Assembly (NCBI GenBank): GCA_017517925.1
Contig: JAFWXS010000124.1
Span: 1-47,219 of the forward strand
Direction: 5' to 3'
Origin: Bacteroidaceae bacterium
GTDB lineage: Bacteria; Bacteroidota; Bacteroidia; Bacteroidales; Bacteroidaceae
DNA: 47,219 nucleotides
Part shown: positions 25,311-32,954 of the stretch, in pieces
Numbering within the stretch: the first letter of the stretch is position 1
Layout of the letters: each line of letters begins with the position of its first letter
The notes under the pieces: generated by a model
The model's database searches: none
What the model saw: only the letters and a program-made list of their open reading frames with translations
Told to the model about the DNA's origin: nothing
Program-made: the position numbers and the translations under genes

Positions 25311-25341
25311 CAAATATAGATATTTTTCCAATCCATAGCAA
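25311..25341 (-). promoter_or_regulatory. Promoter of the unknown secreted protein
   Basis: TTG (25341-25339), 20 nt, TATATTTG (25318-25311) on the minus strand, about 30 nt before the ATG. It sits back to back with the ABC exporter promoter. Confidence 0.75.
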
Positions 25342-25357
25342 ATCAAATAAGAAAACT

Positions 25358-25388
25358 TTGCATTTTCGCCCGCCTTGCACTAACTTCG
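25358..25388 (+). promoter_or_regulatory. ABC exporter promoter (repeated promoter family)
   Basis: TTG (25358-25360), 20 nt ending CGCCTTGCAC, then TAACTTCG (25381-25388). The box differs from TAnnTTTG by one base. It ends exactly 8 nt before the ATG at 25397, so the mRNA leader should be only a few nucleotides. Confidence 0.65.
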
Positions 25389-25396
25389 CGGAAGAT

Positions 25397-27055
25397 ATGG
25401 GAAAGTTTACAAGAAATATTAAAGAGGTATATTCGGCTTGGCGATTGCTCCGATGGATATGGGGCGCTTCGCGTGGAGTGCGGGGACGCATACTGCTGTG
25501 TACACTTATAGGCTGCATCTCGGTGGCCTGCTCGCTGGTGTTCGTGCTCTTCAGCAAGAACGCCATTGACATCGCCACGGGAGTGCAAGAAGGTACGCTC
25601 ATGCTCTATGGCGTAGGCATGGCGTGCCTGATACTCTTCGAAATCGGGCTGCACGCTTTGGATAACTGGGTGGCCAACCGTCTCGACGTGGAGATGCGCA
25701 ACCGATTCCGCTCACGCTTCTTCAACCTATTGCTACAGAGCGAGTGGCAAGGCAAGGAGCGTTACCACTCGGGCGATGTACTCAACCGCATGGTGCAGGA
25801 CCTCGGTTCCGTGGTGTCGGTCATCACCACCACCCTACCCTTTGCCCTAATCACGGTGATACAACTCGTGGCCTCGTTCTGCCTGCTCTACTCGATGGAC
25901 CACACGCTGGCCATCGTGTTGGTATTGATACTGCCCTTCTTCTCTCTGCTCAGCCGCTTCTATGTGAGTCGCATGCGCAGCATGACAAAGGCCGTGCGCG
26001 AGAGCGAGAGCCGCATACACGAGGTGATGCAGGAGAGCCTGCAACATAAGACCATCGTGAAGACCCTGGAACAGAGTTCGGGTATGATGAGCCGCTTGGC
26101 ACGATGGCAGGAGCAGTTGTTTGGCGAGGTCGTGCAGCGCACCCGATTCAGCGTGCTCTCGCGCGGACTCGTGTCGATGGGTTTCTCGGCAGGCTACCTC
26201 ACGGCCTTCCTCTGGGGCGTGTTCAGCATACAAGGCGGTGCCATCACCTTTGGTGTGATGACGGCCTTCCTCCAACTCGTGGGCCGCATACAGCGTCCGT
26301 TGGCCGACTTAGCGCGCATGATACCCACCCTCGTGAGTGCACTCACCTCGACCGAGCGACTGATGGAACTGGAGGAACTGCCCGTAGAGTCTGATGGGAA
26401 CCCCGTACGAATGGATGGTGTGGCTGGTGTACGCTTCACCGACGTATCATTCCAATATGCCGATGGCGATGAGGAGGTGATATCACACCTCGATGAGGAC
26501 TTTACACCCGGTTCGATGACTGCCGTACTGGGCGAGACAGGAGCCGGAAAGACCACCCTCATCCGCCTCATCCTCTCACTCGTACACCCCACGGCTGGAC
26601 GTGTGACGATATACGATGCCGAGCGCGAAATGGAGGTCTCTCCGCAAACACGCATCAACCTCGTCTATGTGCCGCAGGGCAACACTCTCTTCAGTGGCAC
26701 TATCCGTGACAACCTCCTATTGGGCCGTCCCGACGCCACGGACGAACAGTTGTGGGAAGTGCTACGTGTGGCATGTGCCGAGTTTGTGCTCTCGCTCCCC
26801 GATGGACTAAATACGAAGTGTGGCGAACAGGGCGGAGGTCTCAGCGAGGGACAGGCTCAACGCATCGCCATAGCCCGTTCGCTCCTGCGCCCCGGATCGG
26901 TTCTGCTATTTGATGAAGCCACCTCGGCCCTTGACCCCGAGACGGAACGCCGCCTACTCGAACGCCTGGCCGACGCAAGGGATGGGCGTACGGTCATCTT
27001 CATCACGCACCGCCCCTCGGTACTGGAGTATTGCGATAGGGTGTTGCGAGTGTGA
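25397..27055 (+). CDS. ABC-type exporter, fused membrane and ATPase domains
   Basis: Half-transporter of the type IV exporter fold, 552 aa; two copies, or a partner, form the pump. Six membrane helices lie at about 30-300. The nucleotide-binding domain follows, with Walker A LGETGAGKTTLIRL, Q-loop VYVPQGNTLFSG, signature LSEGQAQRIAIARSLL, Walker B VLLFDEATSALD and the H-loop in VIFITHRPS. The substrate (lipid, drug or peptide) is not readable. The frame continues 13 codons upstream of the chosen ATG, but that stretch is the promoter itself, so the ATG at 25397 is the start. Confidence 0.93.
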   Translation: MGKFTRNIKEVYSAWRLLRWIWGASRGVRGRILLCTLIGCISVACSLVFVLFSKNAIDIATGVQEGTLMLYGVGMACLILFEIGLHALDNWVANRLDVEMRNRFRSRFFNLLLQSEWQGKERYHSGDVLNRMVQDLGSVVSVITTTLPFALITVIQLVASFCLLYSMDHTLAIVLVLILPFFSLLSRFYVSRMRSMTKAVRESESRIHEVMQESLQHKTIVKTLEQSSGMMSRLARWQEQLFGEVVQRTRFSVLSRGLVSMGFSAGYLTAFLWGVFSIQGGAITFGVMTAFLQLVGRIQRPLADLARMIPTLVSALTSTERLMELEELPVESDGNPVRMDGVAGVRFTDVSFQYADGDEEVISHLDEDFTPGSMTAVLGETGAGKTTLIRLILSLVHPTAGRVTIYDAEREMEVSPQTRINLVYVPQGNTLFSGTIRDNLLLGRPDATDEQLWEVLRVACAEFVLSLPDGLNTKCGEQGGGLSEGQAQRIAIARSLLRPGSVLLFDEATSALDPETERRLLERLADARDGRTVIFITHRPSVLEYCDRVLRV

Positions 27056-27095
27056 ACGTTTTGACAGTTATACGTGTTGAATGTATATATAATAA

Positions 27096-27338
27096 ATGGA
27101 GGAATTAGCCATGACAACCAACAATCACGAAGCCTGGACCGAAGTGTTCTCTGGCGCAGCATTTGAGGCTGAGGTGAAGCGCGCCCTACTCGAAGCGAAC
27201 GGTATACGCAGCATTGTCGAGGACCATACGATGTCGGCCATTACCTCAACTTATTTGGGCTTAGGAGGCGACGTGCGTATCCTCGTGTCTCCGGCTGACG
27301 CGGAGGCGGCGATGCGGGTGATGGAGCATAAAGATTAG
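27096..27338 (+). CDS. DUF2007-type small protein
   Basis: An 80-aa (or 75-aa, if MTTNNHEAW is the start) soluble protein. The pattern WTEVFSGAAFEAEVKRALLEANGI, VEDH, GGDVRILVSPADAEAAMRVM fits the DUF2007 family (PF09413), called putative signal-transducing or PII-like small proteins. Function is unknown. It follows the ABC exporter by 40 nt and may be co-transcribed. It converges with the CBM-like gene. Confidence 0.75.
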   Translation: MEELAMTTNNHEAWTEVFSGAAFEAEVKRALLEANGIRSIVEDHTMSAITSTYLGLGGDVRILVSPADAEAAMRVMEHKD

Positions 27339-27363
27339 GAAAGAATCAACTCTTTCCTCGTAC

Positions 27364-27384
27364 GTGTCATTCTGAACGTAGTGA
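27364..27384. repeat. Half-copy of the GTCATCCTGA-type repeat
   Basis: GTGTCATTCTGAACGTAGTGA matches one end of copies 1 and 2 (GTGTCATGCTGAGTGTAACGA at 7931); no opposite end is found. On the minus strand it supplies the last codons and the stop of the CBM-like gene. Confidence 0.6.
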
Positions 27385-27993
27385 ATTTACTGTCAGCGAC
27401 ACGCTGTCAAGATACAGCGTGCCCGGTCGGTCGGCGGTGATGACGAGACGGGCATTCCGGGCATCTTCATCAGCAGTGAAGGTGACGGTATACTTCTTCC
27501 ACCGTTTCTTTATCTTGCCTTTTACGGTGACCTTGGCATACCATGTGGCATCGGCCGACTTGCTCTGCAGACCTATCTGGAGGGGGCCTTTGTATCGCTT
27601 GTCGGCGCGTGCCCTAAAGGTGAGGGTATATGTACTCCCCTTTACCACCTCGATGCCGTGAATGCCTACGTTGGCGATGGCTGCCGGTGCTGTGGCTGTG
27701 GCTTCGGTGATGCTCCATCGGAGGGCTCTCTCCAGACTTTCGTCGAGTAGGTTTTCTGTGGTAATCTCCATCTTTGATGCGGCTCCCTTGCTGTTGGCAG
27801 GTATCCACCCGGGGATGATGCCCTCGGGCAGGCGGCCTCCGAAGAGTTCGCCCTCGCCATTGGGACCGAAGCGACGGTTGCGTATGGGCTTGGCCTCCTC
27901 TTCAAACGAGGGGTTCTTGAGGAGTTCGGTCTGTGCATGTGCTGCTATGTTGCAAAGACAGAATAGAATAATAGGTAGGAGATACTTCTTCAT
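27367..27993 (-). CDS. Secreted CBM4/9-like protein, possibly a truncated glycosidase
   Basis: A 208-aa protein with a signal peptide (1-21, ending AHAQ). It carries one jelly-roll module that reads like a carbohydrate-binding module of the CBM4/9 type: ELLKNPSFEEE at the start, GWIPANSKG, a long beta-rich core with VVKGSTYTLTFRARAD, WKKYTVTFTAD and the closing strand TLYLDSVSL. The same module occurs at the N-terminus of GH51-type arabinofuranosidases. Here the protein ends a few residues after DSVSL inside a dispersed half-repeat, so a 3' truncation of a longer enzyme is possible. It lies 13 nt downstream of dnaE on the same strand. Confidence 0.65.
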   Translation of the reverse strand: MKKYLLPIILFCLCNIAAHAQTELLKNPSFEEEAKPIRNRRFGPNGEGELFGGRLPEGIIPGWIPANSKGAASKMEITTENLLDESLERALRWSITEATATAPAAIANVGIHGIEVVKGSTYTLTFRARADKRYKGPLQIGLQSKSADATWYAKVTVKGKIKKRWKKYTVTFTADEDARNARLVITADRPGTLYLDSVSLTVNSLRSE

Positions 27994-28006
27994 GTCGTAA
28001 TAAGGC

Positions 28007-31000
28007 TTAATTGAAACTATACTCTATACCCTCTTGACTCTTGATATAGTTGATTAGTTTATTTTGCACAGAAACTTTCATCGTTTTTGACCTCAGATGG
28101 GCTTGGCATTGACCGTCACCATCCTTAATCTGGATGTACAGTTCAGTCTTTCCGGGCGACTCCTTGATCATGGTAGTGAGGTCGTCGGCTATCTCCTCGG
28201 TGAGGACATCTGACAGTATGGTGATGGTGATGGACTGCAACAGGCTGTCCTTTATATCGGGCAACAGCTCTACAGCACCTACCTTCAGTTCGTAGGTGTC
28301 GGGGCCATACTTGCGGGGTGCCGTGCGTCCCTTTATATAAAGGAAGTAACCCTCCTTCATATAGTTGTTGAAGCGCATCCAGTCATCGCCAAAGAGAGCT
28401 ATCTCATAGGTGCCGGTAAAGTCCTCGAGCTTGGTGATGCCGAAGGGCTTGTTGTTCTTGGTGAATCCGCTGCGTGTGCCGGTGACCACGCCGCCGAGCG
28501 TGACATCGCGCTCCTCCTTCTTATCGATTACCTCCTGCATATCAGCAAGGTGTACCGAGCAGACGTCCTCGAGGATGATGCGGTACTCGTCGAGCGGGTG
28601 GGCCGAGAGGTAAATGCCCACGAGGTCGCGCTCCTTGTTGAGGCGCTCAATGGTAGACCACGCCTGTACGTTCTCGGGCACCTTGGGCTGTGCTATGGCA
28701 TCGGACATGCTGTCCATCCCGAAGAGCGAGTTCATGGCTTGGGCACGCTCGGTCTGCACCAAGGAGCCGTAGCGGATGAGGATGTCGAGGAATCCCTCTT
28801 TCTTGGCATTCTCGGCAAAGTAGTCCTCGCGCTTCATCTCGGTGAAGCAGTCGAAGCCTCCCGAGAGTGCCAGACACTCGAGGTTCTTGCGGTTGCAGGC
28901 CTGCAGGTTGACACGCTCCACAAAGTCATAGATGCTCTTGTAGAGTCCGTTGGCCTCACGCTCCCGGATGATGGCCTCCACGGCACCTTCACCCACACCC
29001 TTCACACCGCCGAGGCCGAAGCGGATGTCGCCCTTGGCGTTGACAGAGAACTTCATGTAACTCTCGTTCACGTCGGGGCCCAGTACATTGATGCCCATGG
29101 CCTTACACTCGTCCATGAGTTTGGTGATTTCGTCGATGCGCGAGAGGTTGCGCGAGAGGTTGGCCGCCATGTACTGAGGCGGATAGTTGGCCTTGAGGTA
29201 GGCAGTCTGGTAGGCTACCCACGAGTAGCAGGTGGCGTGACTCTTGTTAAAGGCGTAGGAGGCAAACTTCTCCCAGTCGGCCCAGATCTTGTCGAGCACC
29301 TTCGGGTCGTGACCGTTCTTCTTTCCGCCCTCGATGAACTTGGGCTTCATCTTGTCTACGATGTCCTTCTTCTTCTTACCCATGGCCTTACGCAATGCAT
29401 CGGACTCACCACGGGTGAAGTCGGCCAGCTGGCGCGAGAGGAGCATCACCTGCTCCTGATACACGGTGATGCCGTAGGTATCCTTGAGATACTTCTCCAT
29501 GCAGGGGATATCGTACTCGATGGGCTTGCGGCCATGCTTACGGGCAATGAAGTCGGGGATATAGTCCATGGGGCCGGGGCGGTAGAGGGCGTTCATGGCG
29601 ATGAGGTCCTCGAAGGTCGAGGGTTGCAGCTCGCGCAGGTACTTCTGCATACCGGGCGACTCGAACTGGAATGTGCCGATGGTCTTTCCCTCGCAGTAGA
29701 GTTGGTAGGTCTTGGGGTCCTCGATGGAGACGCTGTCAATATCGACCTCTATGCCGAGGCTTTGCTTGATGTTTGCCACCGCTTCCTTGATGATGGAGAG
29801 GGTCTTCAGTCCGAGGAAGTCCATCTTGATGAGGCCAGTGTCCTCAATCACGCTACCTTCGTACTGGGTCACTAAGAGTTTCTCGCCTGTCTCCTTGTCG
29901 TCGGCGGTGCTCACGGGCACATGGTCGGTGATGTCGTCGCGGCAGATGATGGTACCGCAGGCATGTACGCCCGTGCCACGCACGTTGCCTTCGAGCATCT
30001 TGGCATACTTGATGGTATCGCGCAGTATGGGGTCGGGCGATGTCTCTGCTTCTTGCAGTTCGGGGATGGCCTCGATGGCATTGGCGAGGTTGAGCTTCTT
30101 GTCGGGCAGCTTGTCGGGGATGAGCTTGCAGAGGTAGTTGGCGCGGTCGAGCGGTAGCTTTTGTACGCGGGCCACATCTTTCAAGGCCATCTTGGTGGCC
30201 ATGGTGCCGTAGGTGATGATGTGGGCCACCTTCTCGGCACCGTACTTCTCGGTCACCCAGCGCAACACCTCGCCACGGCCGTCATCGTCGAAGTCAACGT
30301 CAATATCGGGGAGTGAGATACGGTCGGGGTTGAGGAAACGCTCAAACAGCAGGTCATACTTGATGGGGTCGATACGCGTGATTTCCAAGCAGTAGGCTAC
30401 GGCCGAGCCGGCTGCCGAGCCACGGCCCGGACCTACCGATACACCTAACAGGTTGCGTGCGGCCCAGATGAAGTCCTGCACGATGAGGAAGTAACCCGGG
30501 AAACCCATCGTCTTCATGATGTGCAGCTCGAAGTTGAGGCGGTCCTCAATCTCGGGTGTCATGTCGGGGTAGTATTTCTTGGCACCGTCCATGGTGAGTT
30601 TCTTCAAGTAGTCGGCCTCCAATTTGATGCGGTACAGTTTGTCGTAGCCACCGAGCTTCTCAATCTTGGCCTCGGCATCGGCTTGGCTGAGCACTACGTT
30701 GCCCTTCTCGTCTTGAGTAAACTCATTGAAGAGGTCCTCGTGGGTGTACTTCTGTCGGTAGCCCTCCTCGGTGCCGAAGTCCTCGGGAATCTCGAAGTTA
30801 GGCATGATGGGCGCATTGTCGATGGAGTAGAACTCCACTTGGTCGCATATCTTCACCGTGTTGGCCAATGCCTCGGGCACGTAGCCGAAGATGGCGTTCA
30901 TCTCGGCCGTGGTCTTCATCCACTCCTGCTTGGAGTAGAGCATGCGTTGCGGGTCATCGAGGTCCTTACCCGTGGAGAGGCAGATGAGGCGGTCGTGGGC

Positions 31001-31813
31001 CTCGGCATGCTCCTCGTTCACGAAGTGCACGTCGTTGGTACATACTAACCCTACACCATATTTCTTGCTGTATTCGATGAGCTTCTCGTTCACCTTCACC
31101 TGCAGCTCGTATGCTTCATGATTGGCACGGGCCACGGTAGCCTTGTGCAGCTGTAGCTCTAAGTAGTAGTCATCACCGAAGATGCTCTTGTACCACTGTA
31201 TGGCCTCCTCGGCCTCGGGATATTGTCCATTCTTGATTCTTCGGGGCACCTCGCCACCCAAGCAGGCTGAGCATACGATAAGGCCCTCCTTGTACTTCTC
31301 CAACTCCACGCGATCGGTACGGGGACGGTTGTAGAAGCCCTCGGTCCACGCCTTCGATACCAATTTGATGAGGTTGTGGTAACCCTTTGCGTTCTTGGCC
31401 AGCACTACGAGGTGGTAGTTGGCACCGTCAAGCTCCTTGCCCTCTTTCTGGGTGAGACGGCGCGGTGCCACATACATCTCGCATCCGATGATGGGCTTGA
31501 AGCGTTTGGCTTCCAGCTCCTTCATCTTGGCCTTACACTCGGCAATGGCAGCAGCAGGGTCTTCACACTCCTCCTTGCCGCCCTCAATAGCCTTGATGCG
31601 CTTCTTCAAGTCCTTGATTTCACCGTTGATGCCTCCATTCTTTTTGTTGACATAGTTGGTAAATTCCTTGATTGCCATCATGTTGCCGTGGTCGGTGATG
31701 GCAATGCCGCGCATACCGTCGGCAATAGCCTTGTCGACTAACTTGGGCACACTTGCTTGTCCGTCAAGTATCGAATATTGGGTATGTACGTGTAAGTGAA
31801 CGAAGTCTTCCAT
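28007..31813 (-). CDS. dnaE: DNA polymerase III alpha subunit
   Basis: Catalytic subunit of the replicative polymerase, 1268 aa. The N-terminal PHP domain begins MEDFVHLHVHTQYS (His8, His10) and holds a Lys/Glu-rich insertion (about 55-105). The C-family active site lies near 500-510 as LPDIDVDFDDDGRGEVL. FNKSHATCYSWVAYQTAYLK and a C-terminal OB fold (TLGGVVTGTRSGFTKNNKPFG) follow. The frame continues 13 codons upstream, but these coincide with the promoter, so the ATG at 31813 is taken. Its mRNA should be almost leaderless. A CBM-like gene follows after 13 nt. Confidence 0.97.
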   Translation of the reverse strand: MEDFVHLHVHTQYSILDGQASVPKLVDKAIADGMRGIAITDHGNMMAIKEFTNYVNKKNGGINGEIKDLKKRIKAIEGGKEECEDPAAAIAECKAKMKELEAKRFKPIIGCEMYVAPRRLTQKEGKELDGANYHLVVLAKNAKGYHNLIKLVSKAWTEGFYNRPRTDRVELEKYKEGLIVCSACLGGEVPRRIKNGQYPEAEEAIQWYKSIFGDDYYLELQLHKATVARANHEAYELQVKVNEKLIEYSKKYGVGLVCTNDVHFVNEEHAEAHDRLICLSTGKDLDDPQRMLYSKQEWMKTTAEMNAIFGYVPEALANTVKICDQVEFYSIDNAPIMPNFEIPEDFGTEEGYRQKYTHEDLFNEFTQDEKGNVVLSQADAEAKIEKLGGYDKLYRIKLEADYLKKLTMDGAKKYYPDMTPEIEDRLNFELHIMKTMGFPGYFLIVQDFIWAARNLLGVSVGPGRGSAAGSAVAYCLEITRIDPIKYDLLFERFLNPDRISLPDIDVDFDDDGRGEVLRWVTEKYGAEKVAHIITYGTMATKMALKDVARVQKLPLDRANYLCKLIPDKLPDKKLNLANAIEAIPELQEAETSPDPILRDTIKYAKMLEGNVRGTGVHACGTIICRDDITDHVPVSTADDKETGEKLLVTQYEGSVIEDTGLIKMDFLGLKTLSIIKEAVANIKQSLGIEVDIDSVSIEDPKTYQLYCEGKTIGTFQFESPGMQKYLRELQPSTFEDLIAMNALYRPGPMDYIPDFIARKHGRKPIEYDIPCMEKYLKDTYGITVYQEQVMLLSRQLADFTRGESDALRKAMGKKKKDIVDKMKPKFIEGGKKNGHDPKVLDKIWADWEKFASYAFNKSHATCYSWVAYQTAYLKANYPPQYMAANLSRNLSRIDEITKLMDECKAMGINVLGPDVNESYMKFSVNAKGDIRFGLGGVKGVGEGAVEAIIREREANGLYKSIYDFVERVNLQACNRKNLECLALSGGFDCFTEMKREDYFAENAKKEGFLDILIRYGSLVQTERAQAMNSLFGMDSMSDAIAQPKVPENVQAWSTIERLNKERDLVGIYLSAHPLDEYRIILEDVCSVHLADMQEVIDKKEERDVTLGGVVTGTRSGFTKNNKPFGITKLEDFTGTYEIALFGDDWMRFNNYMKEGYFLYIKGRTAPRKYGPDTYELKVGAVELLPDIKDSLLQSITITILSDVLTEEIADDLTTMIKESPGKTELYIQIKDGDGQCQAHLRSKTMKVSVQNKLINYIKSQEGIEYSFN

Positions 31814-31821
31814 AATGTTGG

Positions 31822-31852
31822 CAAAATTAGTGCAAGGCGAGCGAAAAAGCAA
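31822..31852 (-). promoter_or_regulatory. dnaE promoter (repeated promoter family)
   Basis: TTG (31852-31850), 20 nt ending CGCCTTGCAC, then TAATTTTG (31829-31822) on the minus strand. The box ends exactly 8 nt before the ATG, as in the ABC exporter gene. A decayed relative on the plus strand, TTG (31932), 20 nt, TAATCGCA (31955-31962), lies in the same gap. Confidence 0.75.
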
Positions 31853-32128
31853 GTTTCAACGAGTGAAGGTGATGGAAAAGTTTACTTTTCTATTGCTGAA
31901 CGAGGCAGAAACTCAACAAAGTTAAGTTTACTTGCATTTTTCCGAGCCGCAGCCTAATCGCAAGGCTTGCAAGGCAAGCGTTAAAGATACTACAAGCCGA
32001 GAGGAGAACAAAATAAATCCGTTTATTTTTTATCCCGAGGCGTAGTGTGTCTCTAACGAAAGAATATCATGAAAAAAACTTTTCGGTAATTTTATTGGCG
32101 CCGGAGCAATTTTCTTCTATCATTTATT
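31853..32128. other. Non-coding stretch upstream of dnaE
   Basis: Part of the 673-bp gap between dnaE and the lipoprotein genes. It contains the decayed promoter-family copy at 31932-31962 and several GCAAGG/CTTGC words. No open frame looks coding, and no other structure stands out. Confidence 0.5.
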
Positions 32129-32157
32129 GTTTGTTAACATTTATTACATTACCTTTG
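32127..32157 (+). promoter_or_regulatory. Promoter of the candidate structured RNA
   Basis: TTG (32127-32129), 20 nt, TACCTTTG (32150-32157): a full match to the Bacteroidota promoter. It lies some 325 nt before the first lipoprotein ATG, too far for a plain leader. Confidence 0.7.
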
Positions 32158-32160
32158 CCC

Positions 32161-32441
32161 TTGCCATCCCGTAGGATTGAGTGCAATCTGCAAGGGAGGG
32201 ACACTTAATGTTTATTAAGGGTGTTATTGAATTATTTTCTATATTCAAATCCCGCAAATTTGTAATGCAGTGAAGACAATGGCAGTAGCGCTGCACTTGT
32301 TTGAATTATCACCCTGTGGACTTGCACATAGGGAGTATGGTATCAATACGATGTGGACTATTGTCTTATCCGCAGCAAGGCAATGAGAGAGTCAGAATAT
32401 AGGATGAGACGATATGTTCCTGCACCCTATTTTTTTATTTG
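32161..32441 (+). ncRNA. Candidate structured RNA or long leader
   Basis: From the predicted start to a T-run at 32429-32435, the sequence folds repeatedly. Perfect or near-perfect stems are: CCCTTGC (32158-32164) with GCAAGGG (32190-32196), or alternatively with GCAAGGC near 32375; CTTAAT/ATTAAG with a GTTT loop (32204-32219); TTGAAT/ATTCAA (32227-32248); AAGACAAT (32273-32280) with ATTGTCTT (32360-32367), enclosing CCCTGTG/CATAGGG (32313-32332); and ATAGG/CCTAT before TTTTTT. No protein frame fits. It is either a stand-alone ~270-nt RNA or an attenuating leader of the lipoprotein genes. It does not show RNase P or tmRNA signatures. Confidence 0.45.
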
Positions 32442-32486
32442 TAAAGGCCGAACGTGGGAACAGGGAGGCAAGGAGAATTTATTATT

Positions 32487-32945
32487 ATGAAAAAGATTCT
32501 TTATTTTGTGGGCATAGCCCTGTTCGCTGTTTCATGTACTACAGTTACCAAAACCGCCAAGACATTGGACGCACCGGCATCATTGCTGTCAGCTACCGTT
32601 GCTGACTTGGAGATTTCTCCTGAGCGCGTATCATTTACTTATGAGCCCAGAACATCAGTTGTACGCGGAGGTATGGAAAATGTGAAGCAGGATGCTATTC
32701 AACAGCTTTTGGAAAGAGAAGGCAACAACGCAGACTTGCTCGTTGACCCACAATTTACCATCACCAGCACACGTTTCCTGGCTTTCAATAAGATTGCCGA
32801 GGTTACCGTAAGTGGTCACCCCGCCAAGTATAAGAATTTCCATTCTTTGAATGATTCTGTTTGGTGCAACCGTACTTTCCGTTACTACTACAAAGATGAT
32901 TCAAAACGAGGCGGTGGTCTTTTGAACAATCTCTTTGGCAAATAA
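32487..32945 (+). CDS. Small lipoprotein of unknown function, paralogue of next gene
   Basis: A 152-aa lipoprotein. The signal peptide ends in a lipobox FAVSC (Cys17). The start MKKILYFVG is preferred over an in-frame upstream start (32454) that lacks signal-peptide features. The mature part, SATVADLEISPERVSFTYEP, RGGMENVKQDAIQQLLE, ADLLVDPQFTIT, ITVSG-like EVTVSGHPAKYKNF, aligns along its whole length with residues 19-135 of the next protein. The role is unknown; cell-envelope placement follows from the lipobox. Confidence 0.8.
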   Translation: MKKILYFVGIALFAVSCTTVTKTAKTLDAPASLLSATVADLEISPERVSFTYEPRTSVVRGGMENVKQDAIQQLLEREGNNADLLVDPQFTITSTRFLAFNKIAEVTVSGHPAKYKNFHSLNDSVWCNRTFRYYYKDDSKRGGGLLNNLFGK

Positions 32946-32954
32946 TCTCTGCGT

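Noticed and set aside
28550..29875. 441-codon open frame on the plus strand
   Set aside because: Antisense to the polymerase core of dnaE. The product is Leu/Val/His-rich, as expected from reading a conserved gene backwards.
32161..32441. RNase P RNA or tmRNA
   Set aside because: The conserved GAGGAAAGTCC-type core of RNase P and the tRNA-like 3' end and tag frame of tmRNA are absent. 6S RNA remains only a possibility.
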